64,000 nt of DNA, taken from positions 3,100,001 through 3,164,000 of the forward strand of contig NZ_CP075371.1 of NCBI RefSeq assembly GCF_018459925.1, in the 5' to 3' direction. This DNA is from Nocardioides aquaticus (lineage in GTDB: Bacteria; Actinomycetota; Actinomycetes; Propionibacteriales; Nocardioidaceae). Of this stretch, positions 51,043 through 59,659 are shown one piece after another (position 1 is the stretch's first letter; every line of letters starts with the position of its first letter). The notes below the pieces were generated by a model. That model was not told the DNA's origin and searched no databases. It saw nothing but the letters and a program-made list of their open reading frames with translations. Both the position numbers and the translations under genes were made by a program.

Positions 51043-52730
51043 GTACGGCATCCTCCCCCGGAGCCGGTGCCCCCGGGGCACCCGGCGAGCAGGTGATGCC
51101 GGAGCTGACGCACCGGCAGATCCTCACCGTCCTGGTCGGGCTCATGCTCGGCATGCTGGTCGCCGCCCTGTCCCAGACGATCGTGGCCACCGCGCTGCCC
51201 ACCATCGTCGGTGAGCTCGGCGGTCAGGACCAGCTGGCCTGGGTCGTCTCGGCCACCCTGTTGACCTCGACCGCCTCCACTCCCATCTGGGGCAAGCTGT
51301 CGGACCTGTACGGCCGCAAGATCATGTTCCAGTCCGCGATCGGGATCTTCCTGGTCTCCTCACTCGCCGCCGGGTTCGCCCAGAACATGGGGCAGCTGGT
51401 GGGGTCCCGGGCCGTGATGGGACTCGGCGTCGGCGGGCTGATGGCACTGTCCCAGGCGATCATCGGCGACGTCGTCAGTCCCCGCGAACGCGGCCGCTAC
51501 CAGGGCTACATCGGCTCGGTCTTCGGCCTGGCCACCGTCGCCGGGCCCCTGCTGGGTGGCTTCCTGGTCGAGCACCTCTCGTGGCGATGGACCTTCTGGG
51601 TCGGGATCCCCATCGGCATCGTGGCCCTGGTGGTGACCGAACGCGTCCTGAAGCTTCCGTTCCCACGCCGCCGGCACGCTATCGACTGGCTGGGGGCGTT
51701 CTTCATCGTCGCCGGGATCAGCGCGCTGCTGCTAATGCTCTCGCTCGGCGGGAAGGAGTTCGCCTGGAACTCGGCCTGGACCTACGGGTTGACCGCGGTA
51801 GCTCTAACCATGCTGGCGCTCACGGTCTGGCAGGAGCGCCGGGCCGACGAACCGATCATGCCGCCGCGGCTGTTCGCCAACCACACCTTCGTCATCACCA
51901 GCCTGGCCGGCTTCGTCGTCGGGGTCGCCATGTTCGGCGCCATCATCTTCTTGCCGCAGTACCTGCAGATCGTCAAGGGCGAGTCCCCCACCGCCTCCGG
52001 CCTGCTGACCCTTCCGCTGATGGTCGGCCTGCTGGCCACCTCCATCGGATCGGGGCGGCTGATCACCCGCACCGGCCGCTACAAGATCTTCCCCGTCGTC
52101 GGCCTGCTGGTCGCCGCCGTCGGCCTGACGCTGATGAGCCGGCTGTCAGTGGACACCTCGCTGTGGCTGGCCGGCGTTTTCATGTTCATCACCGGCGCCG
52201 GCATCGGCATGGTGATGCAGGTCCTCGTGCTGGCGACCCAGAATGCGGTGCCCCACGCCGACCTCGGCGTCGCCACCTCCGGAGCCACGTTCTTCCGCTC
52301 CCTGGGCGGTGCGATGGGAGTCGCCGTCTTCGGCGCACTGCTCACCCACCGGCTCCGCGACACCATCCCCGCGCAGCTGACGGCGGCCGGGGTGAGCGCC
52401 GACCAGATGCCCGCCGGCTCGGCCACCCAGGGCAGCCCCGAACAGATCGCGGCGCTGCCCGAGCCCATCCACCTCGCGGTCACCACCGGGTTCGCCGAGG
52501 CGCTACAGACCACGTTCCTCGCCGCCGTACCGTTCGCGATCCTCGGCTTCCTCATCCTGCTGTTCCTGCGAGAGACCCCGCTCCGCGAGACCCGGGGACA
52601 CACCTCGGGCGAGGACCTCGCCGCCGCGTTCGAGACCTCCGTCGACCCCGACGCACATCTCACCGACGACGAAGACGCCCCACGGCCCGAGAACCCCCCG
52701 CCCCCGGAGAGACCACCCCACCGTCGCTAG
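51039..52730 (+). CDS. DHA2-family MFS multidrug transporter
   Basis: 563 aa from the ATG at 51039. Fourteen helices with LDAT-like helix 1 (LSQTIVATALPTIVGEL), motif A GKLSDLYGRKIMF and RGLGVGGLM-type motif C. This is the EmrB/LfrA-like branch. The C-terminal 50 residues are acidic then Pro-rich, and cytoplasmic. It is translationally coupled to the MarR gene. Its stop overlaps, tail to tail, the end of a decayed peroxiredoxin gene. Confidence 0.88.
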   Translation: MSTASSPGAGAPGAPGEQVMPELTHRQILTVLVGLMLGMLVAALSQTIVATALPTIVGELGGQDQLAWVVSATLLTSTASTPIWGKLSDLYGRKIMFQSAIGIFLVSSLAAGFAQNMGQLVGSRAVMGLGVGGLMALSQAIIGDVVSPRERGRYQGYIGSVFGLATVAGPLLGGFLVEHLSWRWTFWVGIPIGIVALVVTERVLKLPFPRRRHAIDWLGAFFIVAGISALLLMLSLGGKEFAWNSAWTYGLTAVALTMLALTVWQERRADEPIMPPRLFANHTFVITSLAGFVVGVAMFGAIIFLPQYLQIVKGESPTASGLLTLPLMVGLLATSIGSGRLITRTGRYKIFPVVGLLVAAVGLTLMSRLSVDTSLWLAGVFMFITGAGIGMVMQVLVLATQNAVPHADLGVATSGATFFRSLGGAMGVAVFGALLTHRLRDTIPAQLTAAGVSADQMPAGSATQGSPEQIAALPEPIHLAVTTGFAEALQTTFLAAVPFAILGFLILLFLRETPLRETRGHTSGEDLAAAFETSVDPDAHLTDDEDAPRPENPPPPERPPHRR

Positions 52731-53216
52731 GCAGGCCCGGTCCCCCCGGCGTCCGCGCCCCCGTCGACCGCGAGGATGCGCAGCGCCTCGTCCGCATGGG
52801 CCTCCATCCGCAGCTCACTACGGATCACTCCCCGCACGCGCTGGTCGGAGCCGATCACGAAGGTGCTCCGCCGCGGCGGCAACCCGGGAAGATTCCGCTG
52901 CGCACCGTAGGCGGCAGCCACGGCCCCTCGGCGTCGGAGAGCAACCGATACCCCAGGTCATGCTCGGCGGCGAACTGACGCTGACGAGCCACGGAGTCGC
53001 GGCTGATCCCGACCCTGGTCGCACCGGCCGCCTCGACTTCCCAGCCAGGTCACGGAAATGGCAGCTTTCCGCGGTGCAGCCTCGACTCATCGCCTACGGG
53101 TAGAAGAACAACACCACCGGCCCGGCCGCGAGCAGCCGACTCAACCGGACCGGAGTCTCATGCTGGTCGGACAGTTCGAAGTCCGGGGCAAGGTCACCGA
53201 CTCGCAGCCCAGTCAT
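52727..53216 (-). pseudogene. Bcp-type peroxiredoxin pseudogene (premature amber stop and frameshifts)
   Basis: The minus strand starts MTGLRVGDLAPDFELSDQHE and LFFYP, a normal peroxiredoxin N-terminus, and then hits TAG at codon 41 (53094-53096). After it the frame continues AMSRGCTAESCHFRDL, which holds the peroxidatic cysteine region. Two further frame changes are needed to read GATRVGISRDSVARQRQFAAE and RNLPGLPPRRSTFVIGSDQ. The nonsense codon just before the active-site Cys and the two shifts show real decay rather than a single sequencing slip. Confidence 0.65.
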
Positions 53217-53270
53217 CGACGACTCCCTCCGGTCCGGGCGCTTCGGTCGGGTCGTGGTGCAACGGCGGGC

Positions 53271-53696
53271 TCAGTCGAGGTCGAACAGCGGGTCGGTCAG
53301 GGTGAGGCCCAGGTCCGGGCCGGCCCAGCCGAACAGGACCAGCACCATCAGCGCCGCCCCGGCCAGCGCCAGGTCCTTGAGGAACTGGGTCTGTTCCATC
53401 ATCCGCTGCTGAGGATCTTCGACGCCCCAGGGGCCGTGCATGATCACGGCCGTGGGAACCAGGAAGACCACCAGGAACAGGGCGCCCAGGTCGCCCCAGG
53501 CGCCCAGCAGGACCATCAGTGCGCCGGCCACGATCAGCAGCCCCGTCCCGAAGACCGCTGCCGGGGCGAGCGCCTGGGGAACCCCGCGAGAGGCGGTGTA
53601 CTGAGCCATCATCTTGGTCTGGGTCAGGTGCCCGAATCCCGACATCAAGAACAACATGGCGAACAGGATGCGCCCCACCAACACGACTACGTCCAC
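53271..53696 (-). CDS. DoxX-family membrane protein (copy 1)
   Basis: 141 aa with four hydrophobic helices. VGRILFAMLFLMSGFGHLTQ and GALMVLLGAWGDLGALFLVVFL are typical of the DoxX/SURF4 family, linked to redox and thiol stress in actinobacteria. It is divergent from an HxlR regulator with an operator-like repeat between them, mirroring the second pair at 56764-57659. Confidence 0.78.
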   Translation of the reverse strand: MDVVVLVGRILFAMLFLMSGFGHLTQTKMMAQYTASRGVPQALAPAAVFGTGLLIVAGALMVLLGAWGDLGALFLVVFLVPTAVIMHGPWGVEDPQQRMMEQTQFLKDLALAGAALMVLVLFGWAGPDLGLTLTDPLFDLD

Positions 53697-53787
53697 GCTC
53701 AGCCACCAGACCTTCCACGCCGGGTGCGGAGCAGGACGACGGCCGCCTGCCCCAACTCCTCCATCCTAGATCAGAGACGTACGAATA

Positions 53788-53809
53788 GTAAGTACTTCTC
53801 GTAAGTACT
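53788..53809. promoter_or_regulatory. HxlR-type operator between DoxX copy 1 and its regulator
   Basis: GTAAGTACT occurs twice with a period of 13 bp (53788, 53801), and AGTACTT-N5-AAGTACT forms a perfect 7-5-7 inverted repeat (53791-53809). The GTAAGT half-site is shared with 57201-57217 beside the second HxlR/DoxX pair. Confidence 0.55.
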
Positions 53810-53906
53810 CTGGGATGTGTCCGTCGTGGCCGCGACATGACTCCAGCGAGCGTGGTTGTCCGACCGAAAGGTTCCTCGCGACGAACCGAAACGTCATGAT
53901 GGACGG

Positions 53907-54278
53907 GTGACCGAGCAGAGCGGCACCTCCGGACAATGGCCGCCCGGCCACTGCCTCGGCCTGCAGCAAGCGCTGGAGCTTATCGGTGGCAGATGGACGG
54001 GCAGCATCCTGCTCGCAGTGCTCTCGGGATCTCGGCGGTTCAGCGACATCCGCGTCGCCGTTCCTGGCGTCTCGGATCGGCTGCTGTGCGACCGGCTGCG
54101 CCGGCTCGAGGCCGAGGGACTCCTCGAGCGTCACACCACCACGGAATCGGGCCTGGTCGGCTATGCCCCGACCGAGGCGGCGCAGGCGCTCGTGCCCGCG
54201 CTCCACGCGATCTTGGACTGGACCACGCGATGGAGGGATGACACCGGGCATCAATCCGACGCCGGCAACGACCGCTGA
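53907..54278 (+). CDS. HxlR-family regulator (copy 1)
   Basis: 123 aa from a GTG at 53907. CLGLQQALELIGGRWTGSILLAVLSGSRRFSDIRVAVPGVSDRLLCDRLRRLEAEGLLER is the HxlR winged helix with the single N-terminal cysteine common to redox or aldehyde sensors of this family. It is divergent from the DoxX gene and a 13-bp-stem terminator follows. Probable repressor of the DoxX gene. Confidence 0.8.
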   Translation: MTEQSGTSGQWPPGHCLGLQQALELIGGRWTGSILLAVLSGSRRFSDIRVAVPGVSDRLLCDRLRRLEAEGLLERHTTTESGLVGYAPTEAAQALVPALHAILDWTTRWRDDTGHQSDAGNDR

Positions 54279-54284
54279 ATCCAG

Positions 54285-54312
54285 CCCCACCCTAGGTGTA
54301 CCTAGGGTGGGG
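54285..54312. terminator. Strong hairpin terminator after HxlR copy 1
   Basis: A 13-bp perfect stem CCCCACCCTAGGT with ACCTAGGGTGGGG and a two-base tip (relaxing to a GTGTAC loop), 7 bp after the HxlR stop. Confidence 0.65.
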
Positions 54313-54506
54313 CCGCGCCGCTCACGTCGTTAGCGACCGCTAGGGCGACTCGACCCAGCAGAATCCGGCCCACTCGGTGAGGGGTCACGCAACCCGCCCG
54401 CGCCGCAGTGGCCCGCCATCCGATGCGGATAGTCCGTAAGAACCCTCCCATGGCCTCACCTGCCTCGCGAACGCGCTATCACCGTGCAGCGGCGATCCAT
54501 ACCCGT

Positions 54507-54534
54507 CTTACATACATTCGCGCATGCATGTAAG
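54507..54534. promoter_or_regulatory. 28-bp palindromic TetR operator overlapping a -10 box
   Basis: CTTACAT and ATGTAAG arms with a CAT...CGCG...ATG centre; two pairs fail to match. It overlaps TAAGGT (54531-54536), a likely -10 box seven bases before the GTG at 54543, so repressor binding would block the promoter of the TetR gene. Confidence 0.65.
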
Positions 54535-54542
54535 GTCTCAGT

Positions 54543-55163
54543 GTGCCCACCCAAGCCAGGCGACAGGAGGAACGCTCCGCAGCCACTCGTCGCGTGCTGC
54601 TGGAGGCCACCGTGGCGTGCCTGGTCGAGCTGGGCTACACCGGCACCACCAGTGCCGCGGTGGCCGAGAAGGCCGGCTTGTCACGAGGCGCACAGCTGCA
54701 CCACTTCGGGACCCGAGACCAGCTGGTGGTCGCGGCGGTTGAGCATCTGGCGCAGAAGCGCCTGCGGCGGGTGCGCGAGGCGTTGGCCGACCTGTCCCCG
54801 GCCACGACTCAAGGGGCGAAGCGGCCTCGGAGTCGGATCGAGCCGCAAGAGGCTGCGCTCGGGCTGCTGGCAGAGGCGCTTTCGGGTCCGCTGTACGCCG
54901 CCACCCTGGAACTGTGGGTGGCCGCACGCTCACATCCCGATCTGCGAGCCCAGTTGATCCCAGCCGAGGAGCGCGTCAACGACGAGCTTGCGCAGATCTG
55001 TCGCACCTACCTCACCGCCGACCCGGTCAAGATCCGACTCACCCTCGACCTCCTCCTCGGCAGGGGGGTCAGCGGCCTGCTCACCTCCCACCCAGGCCAC
55101 CGCCAAGAGCAGGTCCTCGCCGCCTGGGCCCAACTCCTGAGAGGCCGTCCATCCCATGACTGA
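54543..55163 (+). CDS. TetR-family repressor of the thioesterase operon
   Basis: 206 aa from a GTG at 54543. The HTH is in LLEATVACLVELGYTGTTSAAVAEKAGLSRGAQLHHFGTRDQLV. The C-terminal domain is of the TetR_C type with LYAATLELWVAARSHPDLRAQL. The mRNA may be leaderless (-10 box TAAGGT close to the start). The gene overlaps the PaaI-like gene by 8 bp. The palindrome at 54507-54534 suggests autorepression; an acyl-CoA or aromatic ligand is a reasonable guess from the downstream gene. Confidence 0.82.
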   Translation: MPTQARRQEERSAATRRVLLEATVACLVELGYTGTTSAAVAEKAGLSRGAQLHHFGTRDQLVVAAVEHLAQKRLRRVREALADLSPATTQGAKRPRSRIEPQEAALGLLAEALSGPLYAATLELWVAARSHPDLRAQLIPAEERVNDELAQICRTYLTADPVKIRLTLDLLLGRGVSGLLTSHPGHRQEQVLAAWAQLLRGRPSHD

Positions 55164-55641
55164 CCTGCCATCGATGCTTGCCACGTGGGCTGAGAAGTTC
55201 CGCCCGCACCGGGAAGGAGTCGACCTGCCGCCCCACCACGAGCAGTGCCTTGGCTGCGGACCCGACAACCCGCACGGCCATCACCTCCAGGTTCGCCGCC
55301 ATGGCGACGGCGTCGTGGCCGACCACACCTTCGACAACCGGCACGTCGGCGCTCCCGGCATCGCCCACGGCGGCGCAGTCGCCACGGTCATCGACGACCT
55401 TTACGGATTCCTGCTCTACCTCGTCGGGACACCAGCCGTCACGCGCCAGTTGACGGTCGAGTATCGAGCTCCAGTGATGATCGGCATCTCCTACCGACTG
55501 CAGGCACAAGTGCAGCGCCACGAGGGGCGAAAGTTGTTCCTCGTCGCCAGCATCGCCGGGCCTGGTGGGTCCGTAGTAGGAACATCAACGGCGGTGTTCG
55601 TCGCGGTGGGCATCGATCACTTCACCCGGGAACGGCAATGA
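55156..55641 (+). CDS. PaaI-like hotdog-fold acyl-CoA thioesterase
   Basis: 161 aa. QCLGCGPDNPHGHHLQV is the N-terminal signature of the actinobacterial PaaI branch, followed by GAPGIAHGGAVATVIDDLYG, the HGG segment that starts the catalytic hotdog helix. It hydrolyses acyl- or aryl-CoA thioesters. The start overlaps the TetR stop by 8 bp. A truncated relative lies at 25877-26050. Confidence 0.8.
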   Translation: MTDLPSMLATWAEKFRPHREGVDLPPHHEQCLGCGPDNPHGHHLQVRRHGDGVVADHTFDNRHVGAPGIAHGGAVATVIDDLYGFLLYLVGTPAVTRQLTVEYRAPVMIGISYRLQAQVQRHEGRKLFLVASIAGPGGSVVGTSTAVFVAVGIDHFTRERQ

Positions 55642-55765
55642 CCGCAAGGGTCGAGGGGGGCAACCAAGCGATCGCCCCCCTCGACAACGGGCCACGGGAG
55701 ACGGCGCCTTAGGAACGTCTGGCTGGTCAGCATCCATCGACACATGGTGAAGGGTGGGAAGTGAC

Positions 55766-56404
55766 ATGACCTGGGTCGCGAAGGAACGCCGCTCCTTCGC
55801 AGCTAGTTTCCGCGATGCAGATCCCGATGCGCCGACGCTCTGTGACGGGTGGACGACGCGACACCTACTCGCACATGTGGTCCAGCGCGAGCACGCGATC
55901 CTGCGCAACATCTGGGACCAGGTGACCACCAACTCGCCGGGCGAGGAGCGCTTCATGCGGTCGCTGGTCACCAAGGCCGGCAGCCCCCACGGATATGCCG
56001 CCCTGGTCGACACGTTGGAGGCAGGACCATCCCGACACTCGTTGATGGGTCGGTTCGATGAGACCTTGAATCTCCTCGAGTACGTCGTCCACCACGAGGA
56101 CCTGCGCCGCGGATCCGGTCCGGTGCCGCGTCGCACGCTCCACGAGGAGGAGGTCCGGGAGCTCTGGCGCCGTGCAAGGCCGATCCTCACGAGGGCCTAC
56201 CGGAAGGCGCCCGTCGCTGTCCGGCTCGAACCGGACGACAGCGCGCTCACCGCGATCGGTAAGCACTCGAGCGGAGTCGTCCTCTCGGGCGCGCCCCTCG
56301 AGCTCGTCCTGCACGCTTTCGGAAGGCGCCAGGCTGCGGACATCGGGATTCAGGGCTCAGCCGACGCAACGCGCTCCTTCGCCGAGTGGTCAGCGCAAAA
56401 GTGA
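55766..56404 (+). CDS. TIGR03085-like DinB/mycothiol-dependent enzyme family protein
   Basis: 212 aa from the ATG at 55766; an in-frame GTG four codons upstream is possible. FAASFRDADPDAPTLCDGWTTRHLLAHVVQREH is the start of the mycothiol maleylpyruvate isomerase N-terminal/DinB-like fold, and VVHHEDLRRG supplies the conserved second histidine cluster of TIGR03085. These proteins bind a divalent metal through three His residues. Substrate unknown. It may be co-transcribed with the TetR-thioesterase pair, 124 bp away. Confidence 0.75.
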   Translation: MTWVAKERRSFAASFRDADPDAPTLCDGWTTRHLLAHVVQREHAILRNIWDQVTTNSPGEERFMRSLVTKAGSPHGYAALVDTLEAGPSRHSLMGRFDETLNLLEYVVHHEDLRRGSGPVPRRTLHEEEVRELWRRARPILTRAYRKAPVAVRLEPDDSALTAIGKHSSGVVLSGAPLELVLHAFGRRQAADIGIQGSADATRSFAEWSAQK

Positions 56405-56763
56405 GGTCCAGACGATGACGCGCGACCGCAGTGACGCCGTGGTCATACCGAATGGTCCTTGGGGGTAGCGAACTAGGCCGGAGAAGGGCCTGGATCTGCC
56501 AGAGCGCGGTCTTCCGTACTTCCATCACTTCGCGAACTGGCGAAACGGGTCGACTCCCGGGCACTTACGACCAGCGAACCCATTCCCTTCAGCGGGCTGT
56601 TCAACAGCGCTCGGCAAGGTCCGTTGAACACTCACGGGCAATCCGGTGTGAGCGAGCCCGCGATACGACACGCCGGCGGGAGCCACACCTGCAGGCGTCG
56701 TGTTCACCGTCCGTGCCAGCGCGAAGTCCCGTCAACGCGCCCATGGTCCAGACAAGTTGACCA
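56405..56763. other. Stretch without a recognised gene
   Basis: No reading is protein-like and no strong hairpin or RNA gene is visible. It lies between the TIGR03085 gene and the convergent HxlR gene. Confidence 0.35.
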
Positions 56764-57171
56764 TCAGTTCTCCCTCTGACTGTCGAGGATCGCCATGTGG
56801 TGCGGATCCGGGAGGCCACCCCACATGGCAGCCCACTGGGCTATGGACTCGATCACCGGCGTCAGCGACTGGCCCTTGGGCGTCAGCATGTAGCGCGGCA
56901 CAGGTCCAGCGGCCGCCGTGACACGCTGCACCACACCCTCGCGCTCCAGCTCGCGAAGCCGTTGGGCGAGCAGCCGGTCCGTGAGCCCCGGAATTCTCGA
57001 GCGGATCTCACCAAAGCGCTCTGCTCCGTCGAGCAGTGCGCGGATGATCGGGCCGTTCCAGCGCCGCCCAATCAGCTCGACCGCGCGGTGAAAGACCGGA
57101 CAGTAGTTCTCCCTCTCGTCCACGCTCTCCAACCCCCTTTCGTCGACGCCGGCTCCCAGAACCCTTGCCAT
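56764..57171 (-). CDS. HxlR-family regulator (copy 2)
   Basis: 135 aa. YCPVFHRAVELIGRRWNGPIIRALLDGAERFGEIRSRIPGLTDRLLAQRLRELEREGVVQR is the HxlR domain with the N-terminal cysteine. Divergent from DoxX copy 2, with a 6-5-6 inverted repeat between. Similar to but clearly different from copy 1 at 53907-54278, so the pairs diverged long ago or were acquired separately. Confidence 0.82.
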   Translation of the reverse strand: MARVLGAGVDERGLESVDERENYCPVFHRAVELIGRRWNGPIIRALLDGAERFGEIRSRIPGLTDRLLAQRLRELEREGVVQRVTAAAGPVPRYMLTPKGQSLTPVIESIAQWAAMWGGLPDPHHMAILDSQREN

Positions 57172-57200
57172 GCCGTTCCCGGAATGGTAGTCCTAGAGTC

Positions 57201-57217
57201 ACTTACAAAGAGTAAGT
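57201..57217. promoter_or_regulatory. HxlR-type operator between HxlR copy 2 and DoxX copy 2
   Basis: ACTTAC-N5-GTAAGT, a perfect 6-5-6 inverted repeat, 26 bp before the DoxX start. The GTAAGT half-site also occurs in the operator of the other pair (53788-53809). Confidence 0.6.
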
Positions 57218-57242
57218 AAGGAATGGACACCAGGGAGCTCTC

Positions 57243-57659
57243 ATGGACGTTCTGGTTCTCATCGTCCGGATCCTTTTCGCGCTGCTGTTCCTGGGCGCCG
57301 GGATAGCTCACTTCAGCCAGCGCGAGATGATGGCCGGCTACGCGGTCAGCAAGTGTATTCCGGCAGCCGGGCTGATGGTGGACATCTCCGGCGCGGTCAT
57401 CATTCTTGGTGGCCTCATGGTGGCCGTCGGTGTCTGGCCCGACCTGGGGGCCCTACTGCTGGTCGGCTTTCTGGTGCCGACAGCGTCGCTGATGCACGAC
57501 TTCTGGCGCGAGACCGACCCTGCGAGCAAGGTGAACGCGCAGACCCAGTCCCTCAAGGAGCTATCCCTCACGGGCGCCGCGCTTGCCCTGTTCGCCTTCT
57601 TCGCCTCCCCGGGCGACGAGCTCGACCCGCTGGTGCCCGGCTCGGTGCTCACGCCGTGA
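57243..57659 (+). CDS. DoxX-family membrane protein (copy 2)
   Basis: 138 aa with four helices. VRILFALLFLGAGIAHFSQREMMAGY and VAVGVWPDLGALLLVGFLVP match copy 1 closely at family level. It is divergent from HxlR copy 2 and coupled (GTGA) to the DUF5519-like gene downstream, which copy 1 lacks. Confidence 0.78.
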   Translation: MDVLVLIVRILFALLFLGAGIAHFSQREMMAGYAVSKCIPAAGLMVDISGAVIILGGLMVAVGVWPDLGALLLVGFLVPTASLMHDFWRETDPASKVNAQTQSLKELSLTGAALALFAFFASPGDELDPLVPGSVLTP

Positions 57660-58147
57660 CCGGCTCGCTGGCAGACCTGGCCGACCTCCCCGCTCGAGGC
57701 GGTGTCAGGCCGCGCACCACGCCGAGCAATCCGCACACCCAGCTCGACCAACAGCCTCACGACGATCGGCCGCGCAGCCTGCTGGAGAAGCGGCTCGCTC
57801 AGTTGCCGGGGGTGGTCTGGCGCCCCAGCATGATCTCGGTGCCGGGAGCCCGCGCCCTGACCCTGCCGCCGGAGGCCGCGCATGGGCCACCCGAGGCCTT
57901 CATGATCGGCACCGAGTTCGCCCACCTGCACCCCGCACCGGACCAGTCCCTGCACCTGGTAGTACCGCCCGATGTTGCTTCCGGCCTGATCCAGGCAGGC
58001 TGGGCAGAGCTGCACCCGGTCGCCCGCCGCGGCCTGATCACCTCCGGTGCCGTGATGGTCTACGCACCCCGCGACGAGGAGGAGGCAGAGGTAGTCTCCC
58101 AGATCGTGACCGCGTCCTTTGAGTACGCGAGGGACGCCCCGGCCTGA
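57656..58147 (+). CDS. DUF5519 (luciferase-domain) family protein
   Basis: 163 aa from a GTG at 57656 that overlaps the DoxX stop (GTGA). After a 45-residue polar leader comes LLEKRLAQLPGVVWRPSMISVPGARALTLP, then FMIGTEFAHLHPAPDQSLHLVVPPDVASGLIQAGWAELHP, characteristic of the luciferase-domain family DUF5519. The histidines in HLHP and SLHL are conserved features. No enzymatic role is established. Part of the HxlR-controlled unit. Confidence 0.7.
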   Translation: MTGSLADLADLPARGGVRPRTTPSNPHTQLDQQPHDDRPRSLLEKRLAQLPGVVWRPSMISVPGARALTLPPEAAHGPPEAFMIGTEFAHLHPAPDQSLHLVVPPDVASGLIQAGWAELHPVARRGLITSGAVMVYAPRDEEEAEVVSQIVTASFEYARDAPA

Positions 58148-58260
58148 CCGGTCATCATGACAGAGGACCGGTGTGCCCGGCATCCGGGCCGGTCGGACCC
58201 GCGCCCAGCCGAACGAAGCTGGCTTAGGCCCAGCCCGAACGAAGATCGGAGTCGACCATC

Positions 58261-58719
58261 ATGCGCATCCACGAGCTTGGCCACCTGGTGCTCTACGTCC
58301 GGGACCTGGAGCGCTCACGGCGGTTCTACCGAGACGTGCTCGGCTGGGATGAGGTCCGCGGGGAGGTGCCACTGCCGGTCCCCGCGGCGGCGTTCTCCTC
58401 CGGCCGTACCCACCACGAGCTGCTGCTCATCGAGGTGGGCTCCGCCGCGGCGGCGATGCCCCCGGGACCCCGGCTGGGCCTGTACCACTTCGGCCTGAAA
58501 GTCGGCGACAGCGACGACGAGCTGCGCGAGGTCGTGCAGCACCTCACCGAGCACGGAGTAGACATCAAGGGCGCCAGCGACCACACGATCACCCACTCGC
58601 TCTACATCGCCGACCCCGATGGGCACGAGATCGAGCTCTACGTCGACGTGATCCCGACCGAGGAATGGCTCGCCGACCCCTCGTTGGTCTTCGCCCCGAT
58701 CCGTCCGCTACGCCTCTGA
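58261..58719 (+). CDS. VOC-family (glyoxalase/extradiol dioxygenase-like) protein
   Basis: 152 aa from the ATG at 58261. Two beta-alpha-beta-beta-beta modules are visible: HELGHLVLYVRDLERSRRFYRDVLGW and GLYHFGLKVGDSDDELREVVQHL, ending DPDGHEIELYVD. His at HLV, His at YHFGL and Glu in EIELY are the expected metal ligands. It resembles catechol-2,3-dioxygenase-like VOC proteins. A GCCCAGCC(C)GAACGAAG direct repeat lies upstream (about 58205-58245). Confidence 0.8.
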   Translation: MRIHELGHLVLYVRDLERSRRFYRDVLGWDEVRGEVPLPVPAAAFSSGRTHHELLLIEVGSAAAAMPPGPRLGLYHFGLKVGDSDDELREVVQHLTEHGVDIKGASDHTITHSLYIADPDGHEIELYVDVIPTEEWLADPSLVFAPIRPLRL

Positions 58720-59338
58720 CCTTCCCTGAATGCCTGAAGCATCGCGGCACCAGCCGCACACGAGCGCACGTCACCCAGCCTGCGACCGGGTCGCCACGTT
58801 TGCCGGGTCAGCCTTGAGCGCTGTGAGTTCCCCGCCCGGCGGCCTTGTCGCTCATTGTCCGCGGCCGGTCGCTGTGCTGTCTCACGTGACCTTGTGACCC
58901 CTCGCAGACCCTGTCGTCTCCGAGCGAAAGCTATCGGGCATCAGCGGCCCTGTATCAAGCCGCTTGGCGTCGGAGGTGTTGAAGGGCGTTGTGCCTGGCG
59001 AGGTCACAGGGGGCGATTCGCCCAGGGACTCCAATAAGCGGCAGAGTTGGCTAGCAATGCCCACTCCGCGGGGCTGCGTCCAGGTCATGACTCGTTACAA
59101 GCGTGGTACAAATAGTTCCTCAACTCCGACGTTTGCGCAGGTCAGCATGGGTCAGTCAGTCAGTACTACGACATCTGAGTCACGTCCACGACGAGGCCCC
59201 GCCGAGCACTGCTCGGCGGGGCCTCCGTACGTCCGCCCCGCGCCCGCGGCCGACTCCAGCGGTACGACTGTGGGGCGACACGCCGGTGGCACGACCCACG
59301 AACGTACCGCCGGGGCGCGGATGCCCCGCGACGGCAGG
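58720..59338. other. Long stretch without a recognised gene
   Basis: No convincing protein reading in 620 bp. I checked for tRNA- or tmRNA-like features and saw none. One very strong hairpin lies at 59193-59225. A short minus-strand frame of 68 codons (58882-59088) has no recognisable domain and was not called. Confidence 0.4.
59193..59225. terminator. Very strong hairpin terminator
   Basis: A 16-bp perfect stem, GAGGCCCCGCCGAGCA with TGCTCGGCGGGGCCTC, around a single central base (practical loop CACTG). It lies 114 bp beyond the stop of the leftward excalibur gene. Most likely a terminator that may work in both directions. Confidence 0.65.
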
Positions 59339-59659
59339 TCAGGCCTCGCAGGCCGTGCCGTCGTCGTCGCGGTCCAGCGGGCCGTTGTTCGTCCGGTAGA
59401 CGGCGCGCGCCCGGTCGCCGTACGCGGGCCGGTGGTAGCCGTCCCGGACCTGCTTCTGGGCGGCGGCCTTGGACCTGGCCACGCCGTACTTGAAGTCGCG
59501 GTGCAGCGCGTCGCAGTTCGAGTACTTCTTCGCCGCGTGCGCCGGGGCGGCGGTCATGGCGGTCACGGCGAGGGGGCTGACCACGATAGTGGCGGCGAGC
59601 AGGGCGGACTTGGCCTTGGTGAACCCGAGGACTCCAGCTGGTCGAGGATGTCCGCGCAC
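59339..59659 (-). CDS. Secreted excalibur-domain protein
   Basis: 106 aa from a GTG at 59659; the start is uncertain. A signal peptide (TKAKSALLAATIVVSPLAVTAMTAAPAHA) is followed by an excalibur domain, NCDALHRDFKYGV and LDRDDDGTACEA. The final DxDxDG loop binds calcium in this family. It is divergent from a thermonuclease lipoprotein that ends in the same type of domain, so the two may act together outside the cell. Confidence 0.72.
   Translation of the reverse strand: MRGHPRPAGVLGFTKAKSALLAATIVVSPLAVTAMTAAPAHAAKKYSNCDALHRDFKYGVARSKAAAQKQVRDGYHRPAYGDRARAVYRTNNGPLDRDDDGTACEA

Noticed and set aside
58882..59088. 68-codon minus-strand reading
   Set aside because: No ribosome site or domain, and it opposes an equally unconvincing plus-strand reading.
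58720..59338. tRNA, tmRNA or attachment site in the long gap
   Set aside because: No cloverleaf-like arms, CCA end or tag-peptide frame could be found; only one terminator-like hairpin is clear.
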